This document shows positions 6,910 through 15,058 of a DNA stretch of 33,417 bases, piece after piece. Source of the DNA: an uncultured Bacteroidales bacterium (GTDB taxonomy: Bacteria > Bacteroidota > Bacteroidia > Bacteroidales > Bacteroidaceae); NCBI GenBank assembly GCA_902760345.1, contig CACWFY010000028.1, positions 1 through 33,417 on the forward strand. The letters are read 5' to 3'. Made by a program: the position numbers and the translations under genes. Positions within the stretch are counted from its first letter, which is position 1. Every line of letters starts with the position of its first letter. The notes under the pieces are model-generated. The model was not told where the DNA came from. It searched no databases and saw only the letters and a program-made list of their open reading frames with translations.

Positions 6910-7716
6910 TTAATTCTTGATAAGAGCCTTACGGGCATTTTCAATATTTTCCTTAGCTTCGGCCAACTGAGACTTCAGCTCGTCGACGGTGGTGGCGTTA
7001 AGAACGTCCAGAGGTGCTACAGCCTCGGCAACGGGCTTGATCTCGGGGTCGTACTGAGAGAGACGGTTCAGGGCGTCGAGAATCAGGACAATACGGAACG
7101 TTACGTTAGCAGCAGCTTCGTCGTTGAAGGTGCTCAGGAACTTGTCTGAATTCTGGTTGACGATGTAGAGCTCCTCAACGAGAGAAGCGGCGGCTAGCTG
7201 CCAGAAGTAGTTGATGCGGCCGTTCTCGTTCATGGCGTCATACAGCTCAGAAGTGGTCTTGAAGATGTCGCCAGTCTTCTCAACAGCCTTGAAAGAAGGA
7301 TCATTGATGTCGGCAGCCAGTTTGCCAATGGCCTTGTCGTAGTCCTCGATAGGCATCTCGTAGAGCTTGGCAATGTTCTTATCAACAGTCAGGGCGCTGA
7401 GTGCGCGATACTTCTCTGCCAGTGTGGTGGCTTCCTCAGCAATGTTGGCATTCAGCAGATAGTCGGGCTTCACCTGCTTCTCTTCCTTGGTCAGGGTGAT
7501 GGTGTTGCCTTCCTCTTTTACGAAGTCGGGCTGCTGCAGCTTGCTGATCTCTGATGCGATACTGTCGAAGTGCATTTTGATGCTGGCTTCAATCTGTTCC
7601 TGCTCGAAACTCTTCAGAGAGTCGGCCTCCTCTGCATTGTTTGCACTCTTGTTGCCTGTGCAGGCTGCGAAAAGAACTGCTGCGAAAGCGACAGCGAAAA
7701 TCGAAAATTTCTTCAT
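6910..7716 (-). CDS. Lipoprotein of unknown function
   Basis: 268 residues. The N-terminus is a lipoprotein signal peptide with lipobox FAAC (Cys19), followed by a polar linker NKSANNAEEAD. The mature part is rich in Glu, Ala and Lys and probably all-helical, with no motif I recognise. It should be anchored in the periplasm or outer membrane. It is 44 bp downstream of the ABC transporter and 3 bp upstream of STAS, so it may be the periplasmic sensor or partner of the signalling operon; that role is inferred from position only. Confidence 0.75.
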   Translation of the reverse strand: MKKFSIFAVAFAAVLFAACTGNKSANNAEEADSLKSFEQEQIEASIKMHFDSIASEISKLQQPDFVKEEGNTITLTKEEKQVKPDYLLNANIAEEATTLAEKYRALSALTVDKNIAKLYEMPIEDYDKAIGKLAADINDPSFKAVEKTGDIFKTTSELYDAMNENGRINYFWQLAAASLVEELYIVNQNSDKFLSTFNDEAAANVTFRIVLILDALNRLSQYDPEIKPVAEAVAPLDVLNATTVDELKSQLAEAKENIENARKALIKN

Positions 7717-7760
7717 TGTTTAAATGTTTTTATTGTTATTAATTAAGTTGTTGTTATTCG

Positions 7761-10658
7761 TCAATCTTGTTGTTTCCTAATCAACCGCCCTGGCCAGTCG
7801 TTGAGTAGCAGCGTCGCGGCAATGATGCACATGAGCAGCAATACCGACATGTTGAACCAAAGGGTCTTGATATGGTAGGGACCGAGTATCTTCTCGCTAC
7901 TGTAGAAGGGTGCACGGCCCATCTTGCTGGCTGGCGTCAGGAATATCAGTCCTGAGCGCGGCACGATATGGTGGTCGACGACGTCGAGCATTCGCTGCTG
8001 GTCGGCTCCGATGACAAAGTCTTCCAGTTTGTTGTTATGGTTGTTACGCTTCAGTTCGAGTACGGCATCCTTGCCGATGTCGCGCAGCATCTGCGACATG
8101 ATGTTGTCGGCTTGCAGCGTCGCTTTGTTGCAGCGCTTGGCCAGTATGCGTTCTGCTTCCTGCATATAATCGTACAGCGACTGGTAGGAGTAGTCGCCCG
8201 TATAGGGCTCCATCTCACAGAACGTCGTGAGTATGGGCAGGTTGGCCTGAATAGTCTTCAGGTGTTCTGGCTTCACCTCCTTGCCGCGCTTTTCCTCGTC
8301 CTTCATGGTTTCCAGCTGTGACTGCAACTCATAGAGGAATCCAACGTTGAAGAACTGGTTCTCGTATTTCTCCTTGTCTGTCTGGAAGAATGGCTTTTTA
8401 TAGGGGTTGTCTGTAAACGAGGTAACGGCCAGGGCCTCGTACGACCATCGCGAGGGAATGAGGTCGCCAATGATGGGTACATTGCCTGTAGTGCTCTTAG
8501 GTGTGAGGTCTGAGAAGCTGACCACCAGTCCGCAGAGCAGTATCTGCGGGATGAGCAGCATGGGGATGCTGATATAGATGGCTACTACGGAGTTCAGACA
8601 TTGTGACAGCAGCAAGCCTGTGAGGTTAGCCAGCAGGGCCGTCATAAAGAGTATCAGCCACCAGACACCAAAGAGTCCGTGCAATCCCATGATGGCGTTG
8701 CCTATCACGATGAACAACAGCGTCTGGATGAGTGATACGCCAGCCATATAGACCATCTTCGACCAGATGTAGCTGCCGTATGACAGGTGGAGGAAGCGCT
8801 CACGCTTCAGCAGGGCGCGGTCCTTGATGATTTCCTCGGCACTGCCGCTCATGCCTATGAAGGTAGCGACAATCACCGCCATGAAGAAGTAGCTGACCAG
8901 ATTCTTGTTGTCCATCACGCTGTAGCCTTCTGGTGGTGCATAGCGCGTCAGGAACGCACAGACCACCGCCAAGATGGGGGCTTCCAGCAGGGTGATACAC
9001 AAATATTGCAGGTTGGTGACCTTGGTCTTGATGTTACGATGCAGGAAGATGGCAAACTGCTTCAATGCGCCAGGCTTGCGCTGGTCTGACGGCGGCACGT
9101 CGCTGACAGCAGGCTCTCGCAGGTCTTTTGCCTCTTGCCGCTTCAGGTAGAGCTCATGCCACTCCTGTGGGGTTATCTTTCGTTCGTCAGACAGTTCACC
9201 ACTGCTGTTCAGCGATTTCTCGTCGATGATGTTCAGCACAATCTCCGGATTCACGTTACCGCAGGTCGGACAGGCGCTGGTCTCTGCATCGGCATAGTTG
9301 GCCGTCTCCTTGAAATAGGTAATGGCGTCGATGGGGTTGCCGTCAAACACGGGGTAGCCGCCCTTGTCTAACAGCCACAGACGGTCGAAGAGCTTGTAGA
9401 CGTCGCTTGATGGCTGGTGGATGTTGACAATGATGAGCTTGCCCTTCAGCGTCTGCTCTTTCAGCAGGTTGATTACCTTTTCAGTATCTGCCGAAGACAG
9501 GCCGGACGTCGGCTCGTCGAGGAACAGAATGGCTGGCTCGCGAATCAGCTCCAGGGCGATATTCAGGCGTTTGCGCTGGCCTCCTGAGATGTATTTGTTG
9601 ATGGCACTGCCCACCTTCAAGTCTTTGGCTGCATCCAGTCCCAGGTCCTTCAACGTCTTCATGACACGACGGTCTATGTCCTGTGGCGACATGCCCTCAA
9701 AGCACAGCTTGGCGGTAAACCACAGATTCTGGTAGACTGTCAGCTCCTCTATCAGCAGGTCGTCCTGTGGCACGAAGCCTATCAGGGCTTTTGCTGCAGG
9801 TTCGGCAATGTCGTGTCCGTTGATGGTGATAGTGCCTTCCTGAGGCATGAGACTGCCATTTAAAATGCTGAGGAGCGTGGTCTTTCCCGTTCCCGAGCCA
9901 CCCATGATGGCCAGCAGCTCTCCGTTGTGCATCGTAAAGCTGAGGTCGTGCATGCCGTTGTCGCTGTTAGGGAAGCGGAAGTTGATATTGCGTCCGCAGA
10001 ATTCTACGGCTTGCGTTTGGTCTTGGTCAGTCTGGTAGGTCCTGATGATGGACGAGTAGTAGACGGGCTTGCCGTTGCTGACTTTCAGCACGCTGCTCTG
10101 AATCCATATCTGATAGGCGCCGGCCAGTACGGGCACGTCGTTCAGCAATACGGTGTCGCTGCCGTCATAGGTGAAAATCAGCTGCCCCGTCTGTGGGTCG
10201 AGCAGGGTTTTCAGTTGTCCGTTCAGCCCTTCTATCTTGTGGAACTTGACGTGTTCGGTGGGCTTGTTGGTGACAAAGTCGAGGTAGTTGTTGTATTGCT
10301 CGTCAGAAATGTCGAACTTCTCGGCCATGGTTCGGAACATGGCATTGGCTTGAAGACCATCTTCGCTACAGAACTCCATGAGACGCAGCAGCAGCAATGC
10401 ACCCTCGTTAGCCAAGATCTTTCCGTGCAAGCTGGAACAGATGGCCGTAACGGTATCCTGACTGTTCAGGTCGTCCGTCATCTCGTAGGCCATGCGCATG
10501 TCGCTGTACAGGTCGAGGTAGAGATCGGTGTTTCGGATGCCGAAGTGATGACGCAAATAGCTCACGAGCATGTCCTTTGCCCGTGTTTCATCCACTTGCT
10601 CCTCTTTGCCAAACATGGCAAACAGGCTGATGAAGCTGGATAATATAATATCTGTCAT
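7761..10658 (-). CDS. ABCG-type ABC transporter with N-terminal extension
   Basis: 965 residues. The first 130 residues form a helical domain that may be TerB-like (tentative), followed by a beta-rich segment. The ABC ATPase comes next: Walker A GGSGTGKTT (about 253-261), signature ISGGQRKR (about 357-364), Walker B ILFLDEPTSGL and H-loop IHQPS. A CPTCG pair lies in the linker. The C-terminal half has about six membrane segments in the ATPase-then-membrane order of ABCG exporters, with a long hydrophilic loop before the last helix. One polypeptide thus holds half a transporter, and a homodimer is expected. Substrate unknown. It is encoded between an RsbW-like ATPase and a lipoprotein/STAS pair, suggesting it is a regulated output or a signal input. 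Confidence 0.85.
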   Translation of the reverse strand: MTDIILSSFISLFAMFGKEEQVDETRAKDMLVSYLRHHFGIRNTDLYLDLYSDMRMAYEMTDDLNSQDTVTAICSSLHGKILANEGALLLLRLMEFCSEDGLQANAMFRTMAEKFDISDEQYNNYLDFVTNKPTEHVKFHKIEGLNGQLKTLLDPQTGQLIFTYDGSDTVLLNDVPVLAGAYQIWIQSSVLKVSNGKPVYYSSIIRTYQTDQDQTQAVEFCGRNINFRFPNSDNGMHDLSFTMHNGELLAIMGGSGTGKTTLLSILNGSLMPQEGTITINGHDIAEPAAKALIGFVPQDDLLIEELTVYQNLWFTAKLCFEGMSPQDIDRRVMKTLKDLGLDAAKDLKVGSAINKYISGGQRKRLNIALELIREPAILFLDEPTSGLSSADTEKVINLLKEQTLKGKLIIVNIHQPSSDVYKLFDRLWLLDKGGYPVFDGNPIDAITYFKETANYADAETSACPTCGNVNPEIVLNIIDEKSLNSSGELSDERKITPQEWHELYLKRQEAKDLREPAVSDVPPSDQRKPGALKQFAIFLHRNIKTKVTNLQYLCITLLEAPILAVVCAFLTRYAPPEGYSVMDNKNLVSYFFMAVIVATFIGMSGSAEEIIKDRALLKRERFLHLSYGSYIWSKMVYMAGVSLIQTLLFIVIGNAIMGLHGLFGVWWLILFMTALLANLTGLLLSQCLNSVVAIYISIPMLLIPQILLCGLVVSFSDLTPKSTTGNVPIIGDLIPSRWSYEALAVTSFTDNPYKKPFFQTDKEKYENQFFNVGFLYELQSQLETMKDEEKRGKEVKPEHLKTIQANLPILTTFCEMEPYTGDYSYQSLYDYMQEAERILAKRCNKATLQADNIMSQMLRDIGKDAVLELKRNNHNNKLEDFVIGADQQRMLDVVDHHIVPRSGLIFLTPASKMGRAPFYSSEKILGPYHIKTLWFNMSVLLLMCIIAATLLLNDWPGRLIRKQQD

Positions 10659-10716
10659 CTCTTTCTATCTCTTCTCCTGCATGTGCAGACAGTTTGCCTG
10701 TGCGCACATTATTCTG

Positions 10717-10724
10717 CAAAATTA
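10717..10724 (-). promoter_or_regulatory. Possible internal promoter before the ABC gene
   Basis: TAATTTTG on the minus strand matches TAnnTTTG and lies 58 bp upstream of the ABC start codon. No TTTG is seen at -33. Just upstream, ACTGCG and CGCAGT can form a small hairpin followed by ATTTTT after the ATPase gene, so partial termination and re-initiation is possible. Confidence 0.3.
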
Positions 10725-10758
10725 TTAAAAATCTCAGACTGCGGTCTCATAGTCGCAG

Positions 10759-11214
10759 TTAAAAATCATTAAATATGTCTTTTTCGTCGCCCGTACTTTG
10801 GTGCTGGTTCAACTTTTTCGTTAGTGTTAGGACGTTCTTTCCGTCAATGCGCTCGTAGTCGACGCTGTCCATCAGCTGTCTTACCAGATGGATTCCCAGT
10901 CCGCCAATAGGACGCTCTTCAGCTGACAGCGTTATGTCTACCTCCTTTTTCCCTGTTGGATCGAAGGGGGTGCCGCTGTCTGTAATGACGACTGTCAGGA
11001 GCTCTTCGTTGGTGTCTATGTCTATACAGACGTTGCCACTAGTGCCTGCTGGGTAGGCATAGTTCATCACGTTGACGACAGCTTCCTCGATGGCAAGGTT
11101 CAACTGCATAACAATATGCATGTCTATACCTGTCTCCTCGCAGACTTCGTCCACGAATACCGCCAATTTAGGTACTTCGTCTATGTCGTTCGACAATGTA
11201 ATACTGCGTCGCAT
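10759..11214 (-). CDS. RsbW-like anti-sigma/serine kinase ATPase
   Basis: 151 residues, a single GHKL (HATPase_c_2) domain. The N-box is QLNLAIEEAVVNVMNYAYP, the G1 box ITDSGTPFDP and the G2 box GGLGIHLVRQLMD. Proteins of this kind bind ATP and either phosphorylate a STAS protein or sequester a target. The STAS protein at 6604-6906 on the same strand is the obvious partner. First gene of the signalling block, 100 bp ahead of the ABC gene, with its own -7 box at 11252-11259. The classical sigma-B target is not expected in Bacteroidetes, so the real target is unknown. Confidence 0.85.
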   Translation of the reverse strand: MRRSITLSNDIDEVPKLAVFVDEVCEETGIDMHIVMQLNLAIEEAVVNVMNYAYPAGTSGNVCIDIDTNEELLTVVITDSGTPFDPTGKKEVDITLSAEERPIGGLGIHLVRQLMDSVDYERIDGKNVLTLTKKLNQHQSTGDEKDIFNDF

Positions 11215-11251
11215 CCGTTCGTCGTTTTAGCTTAAATAGGTATTTTGGCCA

Positions 11252-11289
11252 CAAAGATACGAATTATTCTTAAAAACTTTGTATCTTTG
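11252..11289. promoter_or_regulatory. Divergent promoter pair
   Basis: CAAAGATAC (11252-11260) and GTATCTTTG (11281-11289) are perfect inverted repeats and supply a TATCTTTG -7 box in each direction. The leftward one serves the RsbW-like gene (start 11214), the rightward one the exported protein (start 11309). The two boxes are only 22 bp apart, so polymerases would compete. No clear TTTG -33 element is seen for either. Confidence 0.5.
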
Positions 11290-11308
11290 CACCCAAATTT
11301 TAACGTAA

Positions 11309-11977
11309 ATGGTAAGAAATCGTCTGATAAAGGTGTTCCTGCTGGCTTTTCTGCCCTTGATGGCAGTGGCTCAGAAGCATACCGAGTTTGTGGGATTGTC
11401 GTTGGAGATGGCTCCCGACTCGTTGGCTGAACTGCTGGCCGACAAGGGGCTTCAGGAAGAAGATAACTACGAGCTCTCGGGGCGTATTGCGGGCTTGGAC
11501 ACCTGGATACATATAGAAGCAAACAAGGATACGACGGGGTGTAACTGTCTGGTGCTGAGTACTCAGGAACAGCAGGGCCATAGTCTGAACGACGACTACA
11601 AGGCCTTGATGCACTGGATGCAGAAGCATTATGGCAAGCCTACGTGGGAGGGTCATGTACGCTCGCATCCCTTTGCCCGCTGGATAGTAGACTTCGACCG
11701 TGATATTGTGATGATTGCCACCGCCTCGTCAGGTGTGGAGATATGGTTTTACGAGAACCATCGGGTGCGCCATATCGACTATTACGCCATATTGAAGTAT
11801 TGTGAGCGTCATCCCATTCTCGGCATTCCGTTTTATACGGCTCAAGAACAGGTTACGTGGCAGAGTACCGCTCCGCCGGTCGTAACCTCCAAGAAAAAGG
11901 TGACGAAACGCCCCAAGACCCGTCGCAAAAAGTCTCATCGTGCGACGCGCCGTACGAAGCGCCACCGCCGCCGTTGA
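11309..11977 (+). CDS. Exported protein with basic C-terminal tail, unknown function
   Basis: 222 residues. A signal peptide (VFLLAFLPLMAVAQ, cleavage near residue 21) is followed by a domain of about 150 residues I do not recognise. The last 35 residues are almost entirely Lys, Arg and Thr (KKKVTKRPKTRRKK and onward), which should bind nucleic acid, phosphate-rich glycans or the membrane. The start at 11309 is supported by the -7 box 19 bp upstream. It is transcribed alone and converges with the deoxynucleoside kinase gene, with 3 bp between the stop codons. Confidence 0.65.
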   Translation: MVRNRLIKVFLLAFLPLMAVAQKHTEFVGLSLEMAPDSLAELLADKGLQEEDNYELSGRIAGLDTWIHIEANKDTTGCNCLVLSTQEQQGHSLNDDYKALMHWMQKHYGKPTWEGHVRSHPFARWIVDFDRDIVMIATASSGVEIWFYENHRVRHIDYYAILKYCERHPILGIPFYTAQEQVTWQSTAPPVVTSKKKVTKRPKTRRKKSHRATRRTKRHRRR

Positions 11978-11980
11978 CGG

Positions 11981-12601
11981 CTACTCCATGGGGAACAGTC
12001 CGTACAGCTTGGCGTCTATCATATCGGTGACCTGCTTGAAGTCCTCGGGGTTGTCGCCAAACTTACATGTGTCGCCCTCAATGATGATGAGCTGTCCTTT
12101 GTAGCCGCTGATCCACTCTTCGTAACGCTTGCTCAGTCCCTCCAGGTAGTCCAGTCGCATGGTCTGCTCATAGTCGCGTCCGCGCTTCTGAATCTGCGCC
12201 ACCAGCGTAGGAATGCTCGAACGGATGTAGATCATCAGGTCTGGCAACTTCACCAGCGACATCATCAGGTCAAACAAGTCGGTATAGTTCTGGAAATCGC
12301 GGTCCGACATCATGCCCTGTCCGTGAAGGTTGGGCGCAAAGATGCGTGCATCCTCGAAGATAGTGCGGTCCTGGATGATGGTATCCTTTGACTTCGAGAT
12401 TTCCACCACCTCCTTGAAGCGCTTGTTCAGGAAGTACACCTGCAGGTTGAATGACCAGCGGGGCATGTCGGCATAGAAGTCGGCCAGATAGGGGTTGTTG
12501 TCTACGGGTTCGAAGCGCGGCGTCCATCCGTAACGGTGGGCCAGCATCTTGGTCAGGGTGGTCTTGCCACTTCCGATGTTTCCTGCTACTGCTATATGCA
12601 T
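11981..12601 (-). CDS. Deoxynucleoside kinase (second of tandem pair)
   Basis: 206 residues. P-loop GNIGSGKTTLTK (about 7-18), DRTIFED motif (the DRS-like catalytic/specificity region) and arginine-rich lid QKRGRDYEQ match the dCK/dGK/dAK family. It phosphorylates deoxynucleosides with ATP for nucleotide salvage. It is very similar along its length to the next gene upstream, so the pair arose by duplication; the exact substrates cannot be told from sequence. 26 bp of AT-rich repeated sequence (ATTATGAATTATG) separates the two. Confidence 0.85.
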   Translation of the reverse strand: MHIAVAGNIGSGKTTLTKMLAHRYGWTPRFEPVDNNPYLADFYADMPRWSFNLQVYFLNKRFKEVVEISKSKDTIIQDRTIFEDARIFAPNLHGQGMMSDRDFQNYTDLFDLMMSLVKLPDLMIYIRSSIPTLVAQIQKRGRDYEQTMRLDYLEGLSKRYEEWISGYKGQLIIIEGDTCKFGDNPEDFKQVTDMIDAKLYGLFPME

Positions 12602-12627
12602 GGTAATTATGAATTATGCATTATAAA

Positions 12628-13251
12628 TTATGAATTAGGGAAGAGTCCGAAGAGGTTGCTGTCGATGCGGTCGATGATCTGTGCCAGGTCTTTCGGATTG
12701 TTCTGGTAGTCCAGCTGGTCTTTCTCTATCGTCATCACCTTGCCGGGATATTTGTTGTAGATAAAGTCGTCGTAGCGCGTGTTCAGGTTCTGCAGATACT
12801 CCAGCTGGATGCTCTGCTCGTACTCCCTGCCGCGCTTCTGTATGTTGCCAACCAGATGAGGCACCGATGCCCTGAGGTAAATCATTAGCTCGGGTGGGCG
12901 CACCACCGTCATCATCTGTTCGAATAATTCCATATACGTCTCGTAGTCGCGGTCCGACAGGTGACCCATGGCTTTGTTGTTGGCCATGAATACATAGACG
13001 CCCTCATAGATGGTGCGGTCCTGGATGATGGTATGGTCGGCCTTGGCGATGTCTATCAGGTCGCGGAAACGCTCTTTCAGGAAGTACACCTCCAGATTGA
13101 ACGACCATCGATAGATGTCGCGATAGTAGTCCTCCAGATAGGGGTTGTGGTCGACAGCCTCGAAGCGTGCCTCCCATCCGTAGTGCTTAGCCAACAGCCT
13201 CGTCAGCGTTGACTTTCCGCTACCAATATTTCCTGCTACTGCAATATGCAT
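12628..13251 (-). CDS. Deoxynucleoside kinase (first of tandem pair)
   Basis: 207 residues from ATG 13251. P-loop GNIGSGKSTLTR, motif DRTIYEG and lid QKRGREYEQ define a deoxynucleoside kinase. A TTG at 13281 would extend the frame, but it overlaps the -7 box TACCTTTG (13271-13278) and so lies before the transcript start. Tandem kinases of this family form heterodimers with split specificity (dAK/dGK, dAK/dCK) in some lactobacilli; whether that holds here is open. Confidence 0.85.
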   Translation of the reverse strand: MHIAVAGNIGSGKSTLTRLLAKHYGWEARFEAVDHNPYLEDYYRDIYRWSFNLEVYFLKERFRDLIDIAKADHTIIQDRTIYEGVYVFMANNKAMGHLSDRDYETYMELFEQMMTVVRPPELMIYLRASVPHLVGNIQKRGREYEQSIQLEYLQNLNTRYDDFIYNKYPGKVMTIEKDQLDYQNNPKDLAQIIDRIDSNLFGLFPNS

Positions 13252-13270
13252 GGTTTTAGATTTAATGCCA

Positions 13271-13278
13271 CAAAGGTA
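13271..13278 (-). promoter_or_regulatory. -7 box of the kinase operon
   Basis: TACCTTTG on the minus strand, 19 bp before the ATG at 13251, matches the Bacteroidetes -7 consensus. It also decides the start of the kinase gene, because the longer frame would begin upstream of the transcript. Confidence 0.55.
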
Positions 13279-13363
13279 CAAAATTAAATCGGCAATCCCA
13301 CAAGATTACCGATTTTTTTTGTAAAATTTACTATACTGGCTGCTTATATAAATTAATAAGGTG

Positions 13364-14515
13364 TTATGCCAGGAAACCGAGCAGGGCACCGGCAGCAACT
13401 GCCGAGCCGATGACGCCAGCGACGTTGGGTCCCATGGCGTGCATAAGCAGAAAGTTATGGCGGTCATACTCCAGACCGAGGTTGTTGGAGATACGTGCGG
13501 CCATAGGCACAGCACTCACACCAGCGTTACCAATTAGTGGATTAAGCTTCTTGTCTTTTGGTAGGAAGAGGTTCATCAACTTGACAAAGCAGACACCACT
13601 CATGGTAGCAATAATGAAGGCACCTGCGCCAATGGCGAAGATGTAGATGGTGTTCATCGTGAGGAACTCGGAAGCCTGCGTAGAGCATCCGACGGTCAGA
13701 CCCAGCAACATGACCACGATATCATTCAGCGCGGCTCCTGCGGTCTTGGCCAGACGGGTGGTCTTGCCGCTTTCTTTCAGCAAGTTGCCAAAGAACAGCA
13801 TACCTAGCAAGGGGAGGCCAGAGGGCACGATGAATGTCGTGAGCAGCAGTCCGATGATGGGGAAAAGGATACGCTCTGTCTGGCTGACCTCACGAGCAGG
13901 CTTCATCTTGATAAGGCGTTCTTTCTTCGTGGTCAGCAGTCTCATCAATGGGGGCTGAATCAGGGGGACCAATGCCATGTATGAGTATGCGCATACTGCG
14001 ATGGCACCCATCAAGTTGGGCGACAGCTTGCTACTGAGGAAGATGGCCGTAGGTCCGTCGGCACCACCGATGATGGCGATACCTGCAGCCTGATTGGGCT
14101 CGAAGCCCAGCGCCAGCGCAAACATATATGCACCAAAAATGCCAAACTGCGCAGCGGCACCAATCAACATCAGCTTCGGATTAGCCAGTAGGGCCGAGAA
14201 GTCGGTCATGGCGCCGATGCCAAGGAAGATGAGTGGCGGATACCACCCTTGGCGCACACCTTGATAGAAGATGTTCAGTACTGAGTTGTCTTCATACAGG
14301 CCAATCTCCAGTCCGGCATCAGCACGGAAGGGAATGTTGCCCAAAATAATGCCCAGTCCGATGGGGATGAGCAGCAGGGGCTCAAAGTCCTTCTTGATGG
14401 CGAGCCATATAAAGAAAGCGCCCACAACTATCATGATGAGGTTGCCTGCCGACACGTTGACAAAGCCTGTATAGGTCAGGAACTCATTGAAGTTTTCTAC
14501 GATAAATTGCCACAT
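13364..14515 (-). CDS. Na+-translocating decarboxylase beta subunit (OadB/MmdB type)
   Basis: 383 residues, an inner-membrane protein with about nine to eleven hydrophobic segments. Conserved family signatures are IGGADGPTAIFLSSKLSP and GNAGVSAVPMAARI, which line the sodium and proton path in OadB. It decarboxylates carboxybiotin and pumps Na+ out. With the biotin carrier and OadG just upstream and methylmalonyl-CoA mutase nearby, the natural substrate is probably methylmalonyl-CoA, giving propionyl-CoA. Last gene of its operon, 30 bp after the biotin carrier. Confidence 0.9.
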   Translation of the reverse strand: MWQFIVENFNEFLTYTGFVNVSAGNLIMIVVGAFFIWLAIKKDFEPLLLIPIGLGIILGNIPFRADAGLEIGLYEDNSVLNIFYQGVRQGWYPPLIFLGIGAMTDFSALLANPKLMLIGAAAQFGIFGAYMFALALGFEPNQAAGIAIIGGADGPTAIFLSSKLSPNLMGAIAVCAYSYMALVPLIQPPLMRLLTTKKERLIKMKPAREVSQTERILFPIIGLLLTTFIVPSGLPLLGMLFFGNLLKESGKTTRLAKTAGAALNDIVVMLLGLTVGCSTQASEFLTMNTIYIFAIGAGAFIIATMSGVCFVKLMNLFLPKDKKLNPLIGNAGVSAVPMAARISNNLGLEYDRHNFLLMHAMGPNVAGVIGSAVAAGALLGFLA

Positions 14516-14545
14516 AATTCTTTCTGATGTTTCGTAGTTTCGATA

Positions 14546-15028
14546 TTACCCGATGGTCAGCATGACGGCACCCTCCATAACGGAATCACCTGGGTTAACA
14601 AGGATAGAGGTCACGGTACCGGCACTTTCAGCTTCGATGTTGTTCTGCATCTTCATAGCCTCCAATACGATGACCACGTCGCCTACTGCAACGGTATCGC
14701 CCACCTTTACATTGATGGCGTTGATAGTGCCAGGCAGTGGAGCCTTGACGGGTGTGCCGGCACCTGCTGCAGCGGCTGGTTGTGTGGGGTGCGTCTGAAC
14801 GGCAACAGACTGGACAGCAGCAGCGGGTGCAATGGGGGCAGGAGCAGTAGCCGCAGCGGCTGTTCTCTTGGTAGCTGCCAGCGCGGGGTGCTTAGCGGCA
14901 TTGATAGGTTTCTGCATCTCTATCTCAAATGGGATGCCGTTGACGTTTACTCTGGCGATTTTTCCTTCTACTTCGACGATTTCTACCTCGTAGTCAACGC
15001 CTTGTACTTTATACTGATATGTTTTCAT
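14546..15028 (-). CDS. Biotin carboxyl carrier protein
   Basis: 160 residues. A short N-terminal domain (to about residue 45) is joined by an Ala/Pro/Thr-rich flexible linker (about 46-90) to a biotinyl domain of about 70 residues. The biotinylated lysine lies in VLEAMKMQNN. It carries CO2 as carboxybiotin from the carboxyltransferase subunit to the membrane beta subunit. Lies 30 bp after the OadG gene and 30 bp before the OadB gene in one operon. The linker resembles that of MmdC and oxaloacetate decarboxylase carriers. Confidence 0.9.
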   Translation of the reverse strand: MKTYQYKVQGVDYEVEIVEVEGKIARVNVNGIPFEIEMQKPINAAKHPALAATKRTAAAATAPAPIAPAAAVQSVAVQTHPTQPAAAAGAGTPVKAPLPGTINAINVKVGDTVAVGDVVIVLEAMKMQNNIEAESAGTVTSILVNPGDSVMEGAVMLTIG

Positions 15029-15058
15029 TGCTATTTTCTGTTTTTAGTGAACCGGATT

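Noticed and set aside
13249-13281. Longer start (TTG 13281) for the first deoxynucleoside kinase
   Set aside because: The extra codons contain the -7 promoter box, so they would not be transcribed; the P-loop distance fits ATG 13251.
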